A stretch of DNA of 64,000 nucleotides from Nelumbo lutea (GCA_022828595.1 JAKGHH010000005.1:56539655-56603654); one strand, 5' to 3'. Shown: positions 21,051 to 33,715, numbered from the stretch's first letter. Program-made: numbers and translations. The notes: generated from the sequence alone by a model not told the origin.

Positions 21051-21379
21051 TGATAAGGCACTATAGGAGAGATAGTGTGAAATGCAATGGGTTGTACACT
21101 TTTTCTTCCCTTTGCGGAATGCAATGGGAAGATCAAGATCAAAGGGATCGACTACCACAACAGTTTGTATCAGTTTTAGAAGACTGGTTCACTTCTCCTA
21201 CCATGTTATTAGCTTTCTTATCCCATCTTACATGTCAAGAAAGAAAATAGCTAGATTACTGTTGACCAAGACATTTTTCCACAAGTGCTATAACTCCACA
21301 GGAAGCATTTGCTAAATGAATGCAACTATACCATATTAAAGAAGAAAGTAAAAGAACAGAAGGAATCAAGTCCACTCAC

Positions 21380-21648
21380 CAACGAAAATAGTCACTTCGA
21401 ATACCCAAAGGTGCGGCAAGCAGTATATCAGTAATCCAGGGAGACAGCGGACGTAAAGGTTTTTTATCTTGTTGTGGCAGAGCTGAATGACAGGTTCCCT
21501 CCTTTGTAGAGCTACTTGTAGCATGACTACCACTGCTGCTTCTATCAACACTATTTTGGTGTTCAGCCTTGTAAATTGGGCGATTGTAATGAGTTAATAC
21601 CCGTAAAATTTCCCCACATGCCATAGCCCATTGTTCAGAATATTCATA
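21380..21648 (-). CDS. GI: GIGANTEA, coding exon 5
   Basis: GIGANTEA is a large plant-specific, mostly nuclear protein. It links the circadian clock to photoperiodic flowering through partners such as FKF1 and ZTL (established knowledge). This 269-bp exon follows an acceptor (TTTACAG) and ends at a GTGAGT donor. It reads 'YEYSEQWAMACGEILRVL', 'THYNRPIYKAEHQ', a variable Ser-rich loop, and 'KKPLRPLSPWITDILL' then 'GIRSDYFRW', nearly the same as other plant GI proteins. No stop or frameshift. The next conserved exon (starting with the 'GVMGKYAAGE' block) is not found anywhere to the left in this window. Small changes at usually constant sites (for example Met for Leu in 'AMACGE') are noted. Confidence 0.93.
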
Positions 21649-21870
21649 CTGTAAATAAAAAATGTTTGGTTAGAATGTATTCCTGTCCGATAAGCTGTCC
21701 GTTCTCTATTCAATAAATAAACAGCGACGAAAGCAACACAAACATGAGCTTTTCAAAACCCAAGCAATGAGCTCAATCTAGAGTACACTATGAGAATAAA
21801 GTCCATAGAAGAATACAAACAAAATATTGATAAGCACTCTAAGATTAATATGCTCGGGTAGTTCCAATAC

Positions 21871-22013
21871 CTCGTTGCTTGGGCAGACTAAAGAAATGAA
21901 GGAACTAAATGGGGGGGAATTCTTATTGTACGCCAATGTATCATCAATTATACATGAAATAAGTGGAAGAAGAACGGCATGCCCATGTTCTGGATGATGA
22001 AGTACAAACATTG
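21871..22013 (-). CDS. GI: GIGANTEA, coding exon 4
   Basis: 143-bp exon between acceptor 'ATCTCCAG' and donor 'GTATTGG'. It completes a split Ala codon from the previous exon and reads 'MFVLHHPEHGHAVLLPLISC' then 'IIDDTLAYNKNSPPF' and 'FISLVCPSNE'. The match to the GI N-terminal region is clear. Asp replaces the usual Gly in 'IIDG'. Phase agrees with both neighbours. Confidence 0.93.
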
Positions 22014-22145
22014 CTGGAGATCAAGCACATGTGGAAGGTCAGTGTACTGTATTACTGCCTCAAACAAGAAATGGAAAGTAAAATATCAGACTGATATTTT
22101 GAGGTCTATCTGTTCTCATATAATATCTATAGAAGATTCCCATAC

Positions 22146-22200
22146 CCAAAACTTCATCGAATAGGCATTTGTTTTGTGATGGATAGTGACACCGGATAAG
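22146..22200 (-). CDS. GI: GIGANTEA, coding exon 3
   Basis: A 55-bp exon too short to stand out as an ORF. Acceptor 'ATTACAG', donor 'GTATGG'. It reads 'LIRCHYPSQNKCLFDEVL' plus one base of the next codon, matching the GI segment 'LIR..YPS....L.DDVLA'. It joins in frame with the exons on both sides. Confidence 0.9.
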
Positions 22201-22423
22201 CTGTAATATGGAAAAGGGAAAAAGTATAAATTAAGAAATTAAGAAAGAGAAACATCTTCACATCAGTAACAATTTATTCTTAGCAGTTTTGTTACATTAA
22301 TTTCTTTATGCATGTTTTCATTTTTGTAGCCATTATGATTCAAGTAATTGGGTAGATTCTTGTTGCAAGATTTACCAACTAGCCAAAAGTAACAGAAAAA
22401 TGAAAAGAAAATTTACAACATAC

Positions 22424-22495
22424 CTCACCAATATCTTCAGCAAACCTTTCTGATGTGAAATGACCAAAATATTCAACATAGGCAGTAATTTGAGC
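22424..22495 (-). CDS. GI: GIGANTEA, coding exon 2
   Basis: 72 bp, exactly 24 codons: 'AQITAYVEYFGHFTSERF' then 'AEDIGE'. Acceptor 'CATTTAG', donor 'GTATGTT'. It continues the frame of the first coding exon, which lies about 18.8 kb upstream at 41313-41399, and precedes the 55-bp exon. The sequence matches the conserved GI 'YVEYFG.FTSE.F..DI' block. Confidence 0.92.
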
Positions 22496-22499
22496 CTAA

Positions 22500-24082
22500 A
22501 TGAAAGATGTAAGTTTGTAAATATAGCAGAAACATGGTTGAGTAAGAGGAGAAATTAGCAAAACATATTCAATACTTGACAGAATATCAGAAGATTAAAA
22601 AATATATTTAGGAAATAATTTTTTATAAAATAAGTTTTTTTATTCATTTGAGCAAAAGTAAGCAGTCAATAAATGCCATTAATTAATAAGACCAGAGTTT
22701 CAAGATAAAGATATATTTTCTGTTCACAGTATGCATGAAACCACAAATCCTTCACAAGTTTTCTGGATACTAGTAAAAGGAAGCAAATGCCAGAGTGCTT
22801 AATCTACTCGATAGAACTAATTGTGAGTCAAAGGAGGCATTATTTCCTTTACCATTGGATGTCAAGGCTGAATATGAGGCCTAAGGAGAGCACTCCAATG
22901 GATATCATGGTTAGACTATTGAGTATGTCTTTCAATCCTTGGAAAGATGAAGCTTTTAAGATGAATGGCATATGTGATGGCCCTTAGCTCCAATAGTGTG
23001 TTGTAAACTGAGATTTATTATGTATAAAATCAGTTACATTTATTACTTCATGTGCCATTTAGTATATTTCTATGAATAAAGTTGTAAATTTATGATAATT
23101 ATTTAAGATTAAATGTTCTCAACCAATGGATAAACTTGGGGAGTTTATCATCAAGGTTGACATTCTTGTACTACCCAAGACTGTGGAGCAATTTGTCTTG
23201 GCTACTAGGGTTGGACCCAAGGCATAGGAATTGGTATTTATGAAACATTGAACAAGACAATTTGTAGTTTAGTTCTGGACCTTGGAGAATGGTGGGTTAT
23301 CTAGAAAGTAGTTGCAAGTGATCTCCTAGCTTGATAATGATATTGCACTGTGTAAGACTAATCCGCTTTTGATATACCAACCAGTGAGATCCTTCTTGGG
23401 TCAAATACATGGGCATTTGGAGCAGATTAGAATGGTATTTGAGTGAGTGATCATTGTGATAGGATCAGTGACTTTGTTGGACATAGAATATCCGGGTTTA
23501 CACTATATAATGGAAACCAAAAACTACAAGTAGTGGATTTCAACTTGTTTTGAAATCAGATTTGCAAAATGTATTTATATTAATTAATAGTTTATTTTGT
23601 CAAAGGTTTGCAAATGGTTTTAATCTTGAGATCCATCTAAATGGGGAGTGTGACACCGCATTTCGCAAGTGGGGAAGAGGTCCTTCCTATCAGCAATGTA
23701 TTGATATTAATGGTTGAGAGATTATGTACAAGTGTTTGATTAAGCTAATCCCTAATAGACATTTCTCAATTCAGAATAATAGACTTGCATTCATAGGATA
23801 TCTAAAACCCAAGTACATAATGTTAGACATTATTGGGATTGGGCTCACTTATGCCCAAAACACTAGTGGACGATTCACTATATTGGGCCATTGTGGGCCC
23901 CACACCAATAAGGTATTGGATTTTATTTAAAAAATTATTTTGAACCAAGATTATGGTGGGTCCCATGCCATACAAGGTCAATATCACTTGGGATTCTAAG
24001 AGAACCTTCTTATATCGAGGAAAGTTGCTGAAATATCAGTTGTGAAATACACCTGCAATAATTCAGAAAATATAAAAAAAAA
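22500..24082. other. Intron sequence with a possible decayed LTR
   Basis: AT-rich intronic DNA. At 23643-23660 'aatggggag' followed by 'TGTGACACC' resembles a purine tract and LTR start, so ~23651-24057 could be an old 3' LTR on the plus strand. No second copy or pol motif is seen, so this stays tentative. Confidence 0.3.
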
Positions 24083-24373
24083 TGTTAGAATAATGTTAAA
24101 ATAACTTAGTTGCAAATGTTAAGGCCTGTTTGGAAAATTAAAGTGTTTTTTATTTCGTTTTTTCTTTCTGTTATGTCTGTTATTGTACTCAGGGGTACAA
24201 GGGTCTTTTCCCTTGTTATTTCTGCCGCCCTATATATATTAAAATAAAGCCTCGCGCCGCCAGCACTGTTACATAGCAAAACCCTTCTTTCTTCCCTCCT
24301 CTCTTCTCTTCTCTTCTTCTCCTCTTCTCTTCTCTTCTCTTCCTCTTATTTCTGGCCAGCCACACTGTCAAGA
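24083..24373 (+). repeat. 5' LTR of copia element D
   Basis: Starts TGTTAGAATAATG and ends 'cacactgtcaaga' just before the primer-binding site. Contains 'cctatatatattaaaataaa', a likely TATA region, followed by a CT-rich stretch. It could end at 24370 (..TCA) if the last three bases are a spacer. Confidence 0.85.
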
Positions 24374-24385
24374 TGGCATCAGAGC
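24374..24385 (+). other. Primer-binding site of element D
   Basis: TGGCATCAGAGC, one base different from the usual TGGTATCAGAGC match to initiator Met tRNA. Confidence 0.85.
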
Positions 24386-24919
24386 AGGAATACTGATTAA
24401 AGAGAGCAGATCGAACAGACTAGCAGAACCTGGGCAGAACAGAAATCTGATTCTGGACTAAAAAATAGCTACAACTGGTACAGTTCTCCCTGTTTTTCTT
24501 CTTTACCCTCCTCGATCATGTGCCGAGTGAAAACCCAATGAGTTTGGGCGGCTGAATGCGGTCGAACCTGTGTAACCCCTGTTTTTTTGGATCGTGTGAT
24601 CCTGTTCATGTGCTAAGACAAACGTAGGTCAAGGATGACCTGTCTTCTCAATTGTTTTAGTTGACTATAAGTAAGAAGGATCTCTCCTGCTGATTACTGG
24701 TTGTTAGACATTCTGGAATTCTGGTAGGTTGGGACTGTTAAAACTATACAGGTCTGAAAGCTACTGAATATTACATCTGTTTTGTCCGGAGTTTGGGACT
24801 GTTTGTGCTAAACCCGGTTGTTAAACCCAAGTGTGTGGGTGTGAACTGCATGGAGCATTGTTTTGTGGAGTAAGGAGGGGTCCTAAGTCCGGTGTTTGGG
24901 ACCGATTAACTGCTTGAAC

Positions 24920-27900
24920 ATGTCGACTGAGAATTCTGCTATTTCAGAGATTTCAGGGAGCCACAATGGAGTGAGTGGGGGAATGGATATGAGCTTTCCC
25001 ATGGCTGTTATTCCCTTTGATGGTCTGAATTACCTTGAGTGGTCTAGGGGAATAAAACTCTACATCACTGCTAGGGGGAAAATAGGATACATCAATGGGA
25101 GAGTGAAGGAACCGAAGTATGGAAGTGTTGAGCATGATAGGTGGAACCAAGAGAACAGTATGGTGATGTCTTGGCTCTTGGTTTCAATGCTGCCACAAGT
25201 AAGGAAGACCTTTATGTGGGCTGAAACTGCTTGTGAGATACGGGAACAAGCGAAGTCCACCTATTCAGAGCAAAGACACTATGCCAAGATATATCAACTA
25301 CAAGCTGAATCCTCTACTTGCAAGCAGGGGGAGAGGAGTCTCTCGATGTACTATTCTGATTTGACATCAATATGGAAAAAACTTGATCACTATCAGAATG
25401 TGAATTGAAAGTGTGATGAAGATGCAAAGGCCTATAAGTCACTTGTATCACAGCAACGAGTGTTTGCCTTCCTCCTAGGGCTGAATCCGTCATATGAGTC
25501 CATTAGGGTGCAGATCTTGGGTAGTAAAGACTTGCCATCAGTCCAGGAGGTGTATGCCTTGGTACAGTCAGAAGAAAGCAGAAGAAGTGTGATGAATGGT
25601 GTAGAAGGGGAGTCAGTTGCCCTAGCTGTCCGAGGAAATTCAGATACAAATGTCGGAGGTGGCTTTAAAAGGGGTGACACTAAAAAAAAAATCAGATGAT
25701 AAGAGCAAGCTTTGGTGCACTCACTGCCATAAGACACGACACACGAAAGATACATGTTGGGATCTCCATGGAAAACCTAAATGGGCATAGGATTTGGGAA
25801 AGAAGTCAATAACTGATCAGAGCAAGAAACCAGGCCAGCAGAATCAAAAAAGGTATAATTCAACTAATATGGCATCGACAGAGACTAGTCCTTCAGTAAC
25901 TCAGGAGAGACATCCCAGTTCTGACCCTAAGGAAGATATTATCAACTCTTTCCGTGAACATTTGGAATTGTATGGTAGGACTCTTCGCCAGATGGATTCT
26001 GGGCCTACTCCTACCTCATTTGCGTCTACATCAGGTAATGCCACAGCCTTCCATGTGTCATCTCATACTACTGATTCTCCTTGGATTATTGACTCCGGAG
26101 CCTCAAATCACATGACCGGTAAGTCAAATTTGTTTCAGACATATAAACTTCTCTCTAAGAGAGATAAGGTAAGGCTGGCTGATGGTTCTTTTTCTACCAT
26201 AGCTGGCCGAGGCACCATACCTCTCCCACTTGGCCTTACTCTTCCTAATGTACTGCACGTTCTGAAATTACCTATTAATTTGTTGTCCATTAGTAGTCTT
26301 ACTGACTCTTTGAACTGCTCAGTCACTTTTTTTCCGTTTTCATGTGTGTTTCAGGATTTGACCTCGGGGAAGACGATTGGTAGAGGAAGCATGGTAGATG
26401 GTCTCTACATGTTGGAGAATAATGCTGGTCTAGTGGCGACTGAGTCCACGAGTTCGTCAAGTGAGAGTCAAGCCTATTTATGGCATCGTCGTTTAGGTCA
26501 CCTTTCTTTTGAGTCATTAAAAGTTATGTTCCCAAAGTTGTTTGAGTCCTTGTTAGTGAGTCAGTTACAGTGTCAAACTTGTCAGTTGAGTAAACATTGT
26601 AGAAGTTCTTTACCTTTACGAAATAAAAGATCTGAATTTCCATTTCATATTGTTTATTCTGATGTTTGAGGCCCTGTTACTCTACCTACTGCGGCTGGCT
26701 ATAAGTATTTTGTTACCTGCTATGAAGTGCCGCAAATTGTGAAAGATTTTCAACGCATGGTGTTCGCTCAGTTCCAAACGAAAATCCATATCTTCCAGTC
26801 GGACAATGCAAAGGAATATTTCCATAGTGATCTCACGAAGTTCTTTGCTTCGAGTGGGTCACTTCAGCGAAGCTCTTGTGCCAGGACACCCCAACAAAAT
26901 GGTGTGGCTGAACGGAAAAACCGTCTCCTTCTCGAAGTTGCTCGTGGCTTGCTGATTCATATGAATGTGCCAAAACAGTTTTGGATGGATGCAGTCTTGT
27001 GTGCGACATATATCATAAATCGCATGCCCTCTCGGCTACTAGAGTATAAGGCCCCACATCAGCTCTTGTTCCCTACAGCTCCGCTGTCCACCATTCCGAT
27101 GCGTGTTTTTGGGTGTATCGTTGCTATGATACCATTGCTCGCAAGTACTATGTTTCCATTGATGTCTCTTTCTTTGAGAGTCAACCGTTTTTCTCGATTT
27201 CTCCTCAAGGGGAGAGTAGGGTTGAGGAGAAACAGGCGACGACTCAAATTCAATTACCTCCTTTACCCGATCCTCCTCCATTCCGGGTTTTTCATCGTCG
27301 CCATAAGAGCCAGCAGAGTTCAAGAGCCATGGAGCCAGACACTATGCAACCAACATCATCGGATTCACCCAAGGCAGATCCGTCTCATCAGCCAGGTACA
27401 CTTGCTCCCATTGATATATCTGCTCCTTTAAATGTCGATTCCCCTGTCACCAATGATCTTAATATTCCTATTGCTAAGAGAAAGGGTGTTAGATCTTGTA
27501 CCACTAATCATCATATCTCTAATTTTGTGTCCTATGAGCATGCTTCACCTTCGCACCGTGCCTTTTTCTCTTGTGTGGATAGTGTTCCCGTTCCTAAGAT
27601 TGTAGCAGAAGCTTTGTCAAAACCTGAATGGACAGATGCAATGCAGGAAGAAATTGATGCCTTACACAAAAATGGTACTTGGGAGTTGGTAGACCTTTTT
27701 GAAGGGAAGGAACCAGTGGGGTGCAAGTGGGTGTTCATAGTGAAACACAAGACTGATGGAACTGTTGAAAGGTACAAGGCTAGACTGGTAGCAAGAGGCT
27801 TCACACAGGTATATGGAGTGGACTATGCAGAGACTTTTGCTCCAGTAGCGAAGATGAACTCCATCCGGATTCTCCTTTCCTTGGCAGCAAATCTTGACTG

Positions 27901-29116
27901 GGATCTTCACCAATTGGACATCAAGAATGCCTTCTTGAATGGTGACTTGGAAGAGGAGGTGTACATGACCCAACCCCTAGGGTTCTGTGCCAAAGGCAAT
28001 GAACAAAAGGTGTGCAGGTTGAAAAAGTCCCTATATGGGTTGAAACAATCACCTCGGGCTTGGTTTAGTAAGTTCCATTTAGCAGTCCAACAAATGGAAT
28101 TCAAACAATGCCAGTCAGATCATACCTTGTTTGTAAAAAGAGGTGAAGGTAAAATTGCAGCTCTTATTGTGTATGTGGATGACATAGTGATCACAGGAGA
28201 TTGGGAGGCTGAAATCCTGAGACTAAAAAAATTCTTAGCCACTAAATTTGAGGTGAAGAATCTAGGCCCCTTACGATACTTTCTTGGAATTGAAGTTGCC
28301 CACTCTCACAAGGGCATCTTTATTTCCCAACGGAAGTATGTACTAGATCTACTAGAAGATACAGGCAAGTTGGGGGTAAAACCATCTGATTCACCTGTTG
28401 AACCTAATCACCATCTGGGAGAGTTTTTGAAAGATGTAAAGATGTTCCAGAGACTCGTGGGAAGACTTCTGTATTTGTCTATGACCAGGCCTGATATTGC
28501 CTATGTAGTGGGTGTCCTTAGTCAATTCATGCACAGCCCGATGACAACTCACTTTGAGGCTGTAAAGAGGATCTTGAGATATCTCAAGAAGTTTCCTTGA
28601 GCTGGTTTGTTGTTCCAGAAACACAGTCACTTAAAAGTGGAAGTATATATTGATGCAGATTGGGTAGGAGCAGTCAATGACCGAAAGTCTACCAGTGGTT
28701 ATTGTACCTTTGTAGGAGGAAACCTTGTCACATGGAGAGGCAAAAAACAAAGTGTGGTGGCTAGATCCAGTGCTGAAGCAAAGTATAGAGCGATGGCTCA
28801 TGGGGTTGCAGAAATCATGTGGATAAGAAATCTGTTAGGTGAACTGGGTTTCGCAGTAAGCAATCCTACGTCACTCTACTATGACAATAAAGTTGCCATC
28901 AATATTGTTGCTAATCCAGTTCTGCATGATAGGACGAAACACATTGAAGTGGACAAGCATTTTATTAGAGAGAAACTTGAAAGTGGAGAAGTGTGCACAC
29001 CATATGTCAACTCGGAAGAGCAACTTGCAGATATCTTCACCAAAGGTCTTCATCATGTGCGGCACAAAGATTTGTGTGACAAGTTGGGCATGATTGACAT
29101 CTATGCTCCAACTTGA
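24920..29116 (+). pseudogene. Element D gag-pol, multiply disrupted
   Basis: The same polyprotein as element B, with these breaks: the gag TGA at 25406-25408 shared with B; an extra A in the A-run near 25690 that shifts frame; a stop near 25790; Trp-to-stop at 26667-26669 in integrase; a short deletion near 26717 removing the 'DDYSRYTW' region; a ~100-bp deletion near 27117 at the integrase C-terminus, between short 'cgttg' repeats; and a stop at 28598-28600 in the RNase H linker. Remaining frames (25794-26669, 26727-27110, 27113-28600, 28607-29116) still show protease 'WIIDSGASNHMTG', 'SDNAKEYF', 'YVDD' and 'YIDADWVG'. Confidence 0.85.
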
Positions 29117-29123
29117 GGGGGAG

Positions 29124-29388
29124 TGTTAATGTTAAAATAACTTAGTTGCAGATGTTAAGGCCTATTTGGCAAATTAAAGTGTTTTTTTATTTCGTTTTTC
29201 TTTCCGTTATGTCTGTTATTGTACTCAGGGGCACAAGGGTCTTTTCCCTTGTTATTTCTGCAGCCCTATATATATTAAAATAAAGCCTAGCACTGCCAGC
29301 ACTGTTACATAGCAAAACCCTTCTTTCTTCCCTCCTCTCTTCTCTTCTCTTCTCTTCCTCTTATTTCTGGCCAGCCACACTGTTAAGA
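29124..29388 (+). repeat. 3' LTR of copia element D
   Basis: Follows the purine tract 'ttgagggggag'. It lacks five bases near its start relative to the 5' LTR and has a shorter CT-rich region. Confidence 0.85.
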
Positions 29389-29582
29389 AAAAAGAAGAGG
29401 AAAGGAAGAAGAAAGAGAAGGGAAGAGAGAAGAGTTCAATCCTTTCTCTCTAGCCCCCCCCCCCAAGATGTCCTTTATTCTCTTAATTTTAAACTGAGTA
29501 CAATTCCCTGGATGCCCTTAATGGGGCGGCCAGCACTAAAGAAATAATTAAAAGAAAACAAGGAGACCCATAACTAAAAGAA
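29389..29582 (-). repeat. Copia element F LTR, left piece
   Basis: A C-like LTR ('cccttaatggggcggccagc') lying between element D and element E. With 34795-34865 it rebuilds one LTR of about 265 bp, split by element E. Its last five bases 'aagaa' are E's target duplication. Confidence 0.65.
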
Positions 29583-29910
29583 AGTTGAAAACGGTCCTCT
29601 TGAAGTATAGGACTGCTTGAGATTAGATGCAAAACCAGAAAATGAACAAGAGAAGATTAAGAAGTTGAGAGAGAGAGAGTTGGCGGCAATGAGAGTTAGA
29701 GAGTGAGAGGTTCAAACTCAACCTCCCTCTAACACTCTAAACATTTTATTAAATTAATCTTTGAAATATTATAGAGGCCCTTGAGTGGGCAAGAAATTAC
29801 AAAAACAGAACATTACAGAGTATGGGCCCAAAATAAGGCCCATTATAGAGGGAAACATAAACATAACATGAAATAACAGTCTATGGGCCATTCGGCCCAT
29901 CTCCTCTACA
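29583..29910 (-). repeat. 3' LTR of copia element E
   Basis: 328 bp, same ends as element A's LTR (plus-strand 'agttgaaa' to 'ctctaca'), followed by 'ctccccctcaagctgagc', the purine tract in reverse. Confidence 0.87.
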
Positions 29911-29939
29911 CTCCCCCTCAAGCTGAGCATAGATGTTAA

Positions 29940-32900
29940 TCATACCCAGCTTGCTAGTGTCATGTTGAAAGCCTTGCCTTGGAAATACCCTTGGTGAGGA
30001 AATTTACCAATTGTCCGTCCGAAGTAATGAATGGAAGACACACTTCACCGAAAAAGACTCTTTCTCGAATAAAGTGTCTATCAACCTCAATATGTTTTGT
30101 TCTATCATGTTGTACTAGGTTGTGAGCAATGTTGATGGCAGCCTGATTATCACAATACAACATCATGGGTTTGTCATTATCAATCCCAAGTCCTTCCATT
30201 AAGGACCTTAGCCACAACAATTCCGATACTCCATGTGCCATGGCTCTATACTCTGCTTCTGCAGAGGATCGGGCCACAACTGACTGTTTCTTACTCCTCC
30301 AAGAGACAACATTACCAGCCACCAGACTACAATACCCTGAAGTAAGTCTTCTATCATCAATATTTCCAGCCCAATCAGCATCAGTATAGGCTTCAAGTTT
30401 CAGATGACCATGCTTGGTAAATAGAATTCCTTTTCTTAGAGAGCCTTTCAAATAGCACAAAATCCATTCTGCTACTGCCATATGAGTATCTCTAGGAGCA
30501 TGCATGAACTGGCTAATACAACTGACAGCATATGCAATATCTGGCCTAATCATGCACAGGTACAGAAGCTTCCCAATAAGTCTCTGAAAGACCCCTTTGT
30601 CTTCCAACAATGTCCCATCCGAAGCTGAAATTTTATGACTCATATCAATCGGAGTTGCAGTTGGTCTAGCACCCATTTTTCCAGTTTCAGACAACAAATC
30701 AATGACATATTTCCTCTGGGAAATAAGAACCCCATCCTTGGATCTAGCAACTTCTATGCCAAGGAAGTATCTCAACTCACCCAGATCCTTAATCTCAAAT
30801 TCTGCACAGAGGAAAGACTTAAGGGCCCGAATACCTAAGGCATCATCACCAGTCACTATCATGTCATCAACATACACAATGAGATACACTACTGGAGATC
30901 CACTTTTCTTCACAAAGAGAGTATGATCTGACTGTGTCTGAACATAGCCAAATTTAACAAGTGCAGCTCTAAATCTCTCAAACCAGGCTCTAGGAGATTA
31001 TTTGAGGCCATAAAGTGATTTCTTCAAATTGCATACCTTTCCTTGCATATCTTTCCCATACATTCCTGGAGGGAGACACATGTAGACCTCCTCATGAAAG
31101 TCACCATTCAGAAATGCATTCTTTACATCTAACTGATAAAGAGGCCAATCAAAGTGAGCTGCCAGAGATAAAAGAACCCTCACAGATGTTATCTTGGCAA
31201 CAGGGGCAAAGGTCTCCAAGTAGTCAATCCCATATGTCTGTGTGTAGCCTTTTGCAACAAGTCTGGCCTTGTACCTCTCAATAGTCCCATCAGCCTTGTA
31301 TTTAATGGTAAAGACCCACTTGCACCCAACTGGATCCTTCCCTTCAGGCAAATCCACCACCTCCCAAGTATCATTCTTGTGTAGAGCATCCATTTCAGAC
31401 TTCATGGCATCTCTCCATTCTGGAATCCCAAGAGCTTCTGACACAGACCTAGGAATGGGGTTAGAAACAACTGAAGAGAGGTAAACAAAGTATGAAGGAG
31501 AAAGTAGATCATAGGAAAGGTGTTTGGAAATGCAATGTGCAGTGCACTTCCGCTTTCCTTTCCTAACAGCAATGGAGACATCAAGATCTGGGAATGATGG
31601 TTCCAAAGGGGCTGAAGCAGTACCTGTTATCTCATCTGTGATTGGGAGTGTATGAGCCTCATCTGTTGTAAGGGAAACAACTTGCTCATTCCAGGATCTT
31701 TGCCTTTGATACACCTTGGGATTATGGGTAGGACGAGGAGGTAAAGAAATAGGAGCACTAGGGCAAGCTGAATGAGATAGTTGATCCTCCTTTGATTCAT
31801 TTTGTTCAGGGGTTCTAACACAAGAGCTTTGATGAATAACCCCCATGTCAGAGAGATACAAGGATAAGCTCTTCTCAAAGTACTCTTTTGCATTGTCAGA
31901 TCTGAAAACTTTAATTCTGGTATCAAATTGGATTAAAACAAGCTCATGAAATTGCCTCGCAAGTCTTGGGACTTCATCATGGGATTTCATTAAGTATATC
32001 CAAGTGAATCTAGAAAAGTCATCAATAAACAGGATGAAATATCTGTAGCCCCCCATAGAAGATAAGTGGTAAGGCCCCCACACATCAGAGTGCACAATAT
32101 GAAAAGGAAAAGAAGCTCTTTTATTTCTTACAAGGTAATTGTTTCTACAATGCTTTGACAACTGACATGACTCACAATTGAGACTGGACACACTGACTCC
32201 CTTAAACAATTCGGGAAGTAAATGACTCAAAGCAGAAAAAGGTAAATGACCAAAACGACAATGACTCAACATAATTTGACTGACAGACTCTGAAAAAGTA
32301 GAACCAAAGGCAGAATTCTTGGGATGATCAAGGCATTGGCCAGGAGTGTCGAGCAAGGAAAAAAGGTTACACAACAACTCAATGACTTGGTCAAGCTACT
32401 AACAGATAATAAATTGGTATTCAATTTAGGTACATGAAGAGTGGAAGATAAGAGTAAGGAGTCTGTAGGCTTGACAGTTCCCTTGCCAAAAATATAGGCA
32501 AGTGAACCATCAGCTAAGGTGATTTTGTCACGACCAGGAAGCAAATCATACGAAACAAATAGAGTGGAAAGGTTGCTCATGTGATCAGAAGCACCTGAAT
32601 CTATGATCTAAGGGGTCTTGGGATTACTTGAGGTGGATGCATGGTTAATGGAAGCTCTTATACCTGAGTGAGCAAATGCGGTGGTGGCTAAACTTCCAAA
32701 GGGTTGGATGATGAAATTACACCTTCAAGCTGGTTGATCATCTTTCCAAACTTCTCATACTCAGCTTTCATGGCTGTCAACTGTGCACAGACAGACTCAA
32801 CCTCTGTATCTGTACCTGTGGCTGCATGTGCACTTCCTGTCTTTCTACTATCATTTTTCTTCTGGAATCGGATAGGGACAAGACTGGGATGCAATTTCCA

Positions 32901-33715
32901 GCACTTGTCCTTGGTGTGTTTCGGCTTTTGCAATATTCACAGACCACCTCCTTCTTTCCTGTGCCATTGAGAGCTCCTATAATCCCTTTGGGTTTAAACC
33001 CCATATTTGCAAAATGATCATTGGTGCTGACTCCTTGAACCTGTACTTGTCTTCTAGTCTCTTCACTGTTGACCAAAGCATATGCTTGTGACAATGAAAC
33101 ACTTTCCTTGGACAAAATGTTCTACTTTGTGATGTCATATTCAGGATTCAGCCTTGTTAGGAACTCAAAGACCCTGTTCCTTTCAACTAATTTTCTGTAT
33201 GTTTCAGCATCATTGGGGGTATCCCATGTCACAGCCTCTATCAAATCAATCTCTTGCCATAGAGATTTTAGGGTTGAGAAGTATGTTGCAAGTGATTTCT
33301 CCCCCTGCCTTAGATTCTTCACATCACTCCTCAGTTTATAGGCTCTGGCAACATTCAATTTTTGGGAATAGGTTTCTGCAACACTATCCTAGATTTCCTT
33401 AGCCGAGTTCATTCAAAGATAGTGTTGACTAATCTGTGGCTGCATTAAATTCACAAGCCACCCAATCACTGTGTAGTTCTCTTGCACCCATCTCTCATAA
33501 GATGAATCATTTTCTGGGGGAGCTTTCTTTCTCCCAGAAATAAAACCCCATTTTCCTCTGCTACAAATATGGATTTTCACTGATTGTGACCATGCCAGGT
33601 AGTTGGTCCCATCAAGTTGAAATGTAGTTACAGCCAACATAGGATTGGCTGGGGTTCCCAAAGTCTGTCCATATTCAGCAGCACTCTTGCTTTCAAGGTC
33701 CGAGGAATCCATCAC
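29940..33715 (-). pseudogene. Element E gag-pol, disrupted
   Basis: In minus-strand order: gag start 'DSSDLESKSAAEYG' (33413-33715), gag middle (33122-33358), a frameshifted zinc knuckle (around 32900-32940), then the protease region, where the 'DSGA' motif lies near 32600 next to a stop. Integrase-to-RT follows (30998-32377), then RT-RNase H (29960-30913) with 'YVDDMIVTGDD' and 'YTDADWAG'. Breaks include a ~80-bp deletion near 32355, a Gln-to-stop near 30999 in 'LKQSPRAW', and a 501-bp deletion at 31799-31806. That deletion joins 'RTPEQN' straight to 'ESKEDQ', removing the third catalytic residue and C-terminal part of integrase. Non-functional. Confidence 0.85.

Larger units (their letters stand above)
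19430..21190 (-). mobile_element. Ty1/copia element C, truncated
   Basis: A minus-strand copia element keeping its 3' LTR (19430-19706), purine tract and the reverse transcriptase-RNase H part of pol. It is cut near 21190 in the linker before reverse transcriptase. Several frameshifts and stops are present. It lies just left of the fifth GI coding exon. Confidence 0.85.
24083..29388 (+). mobile_element. Ty1/copia element D, full length, decayed
   Basis: A plus-strand member of the same family as element B with both LTRs (24083-24373 and 29124-29388), a primer-binding site, and a purine tract. The two LTRs show about ten substitutions and small length changes by eye. Flanks are A-runs on both sides ('aaaaa'), a possible 5-bp target duplication but a weak one. 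Its polyprotein is broken at many points, so it is inactive. Confidence 0.88.

Noticed and set aside
24071..24082. 'aaaaa' as target duplication of element D
   Set aside because: Both flanks are A-runs, so the match could be chance; reported only as possible.
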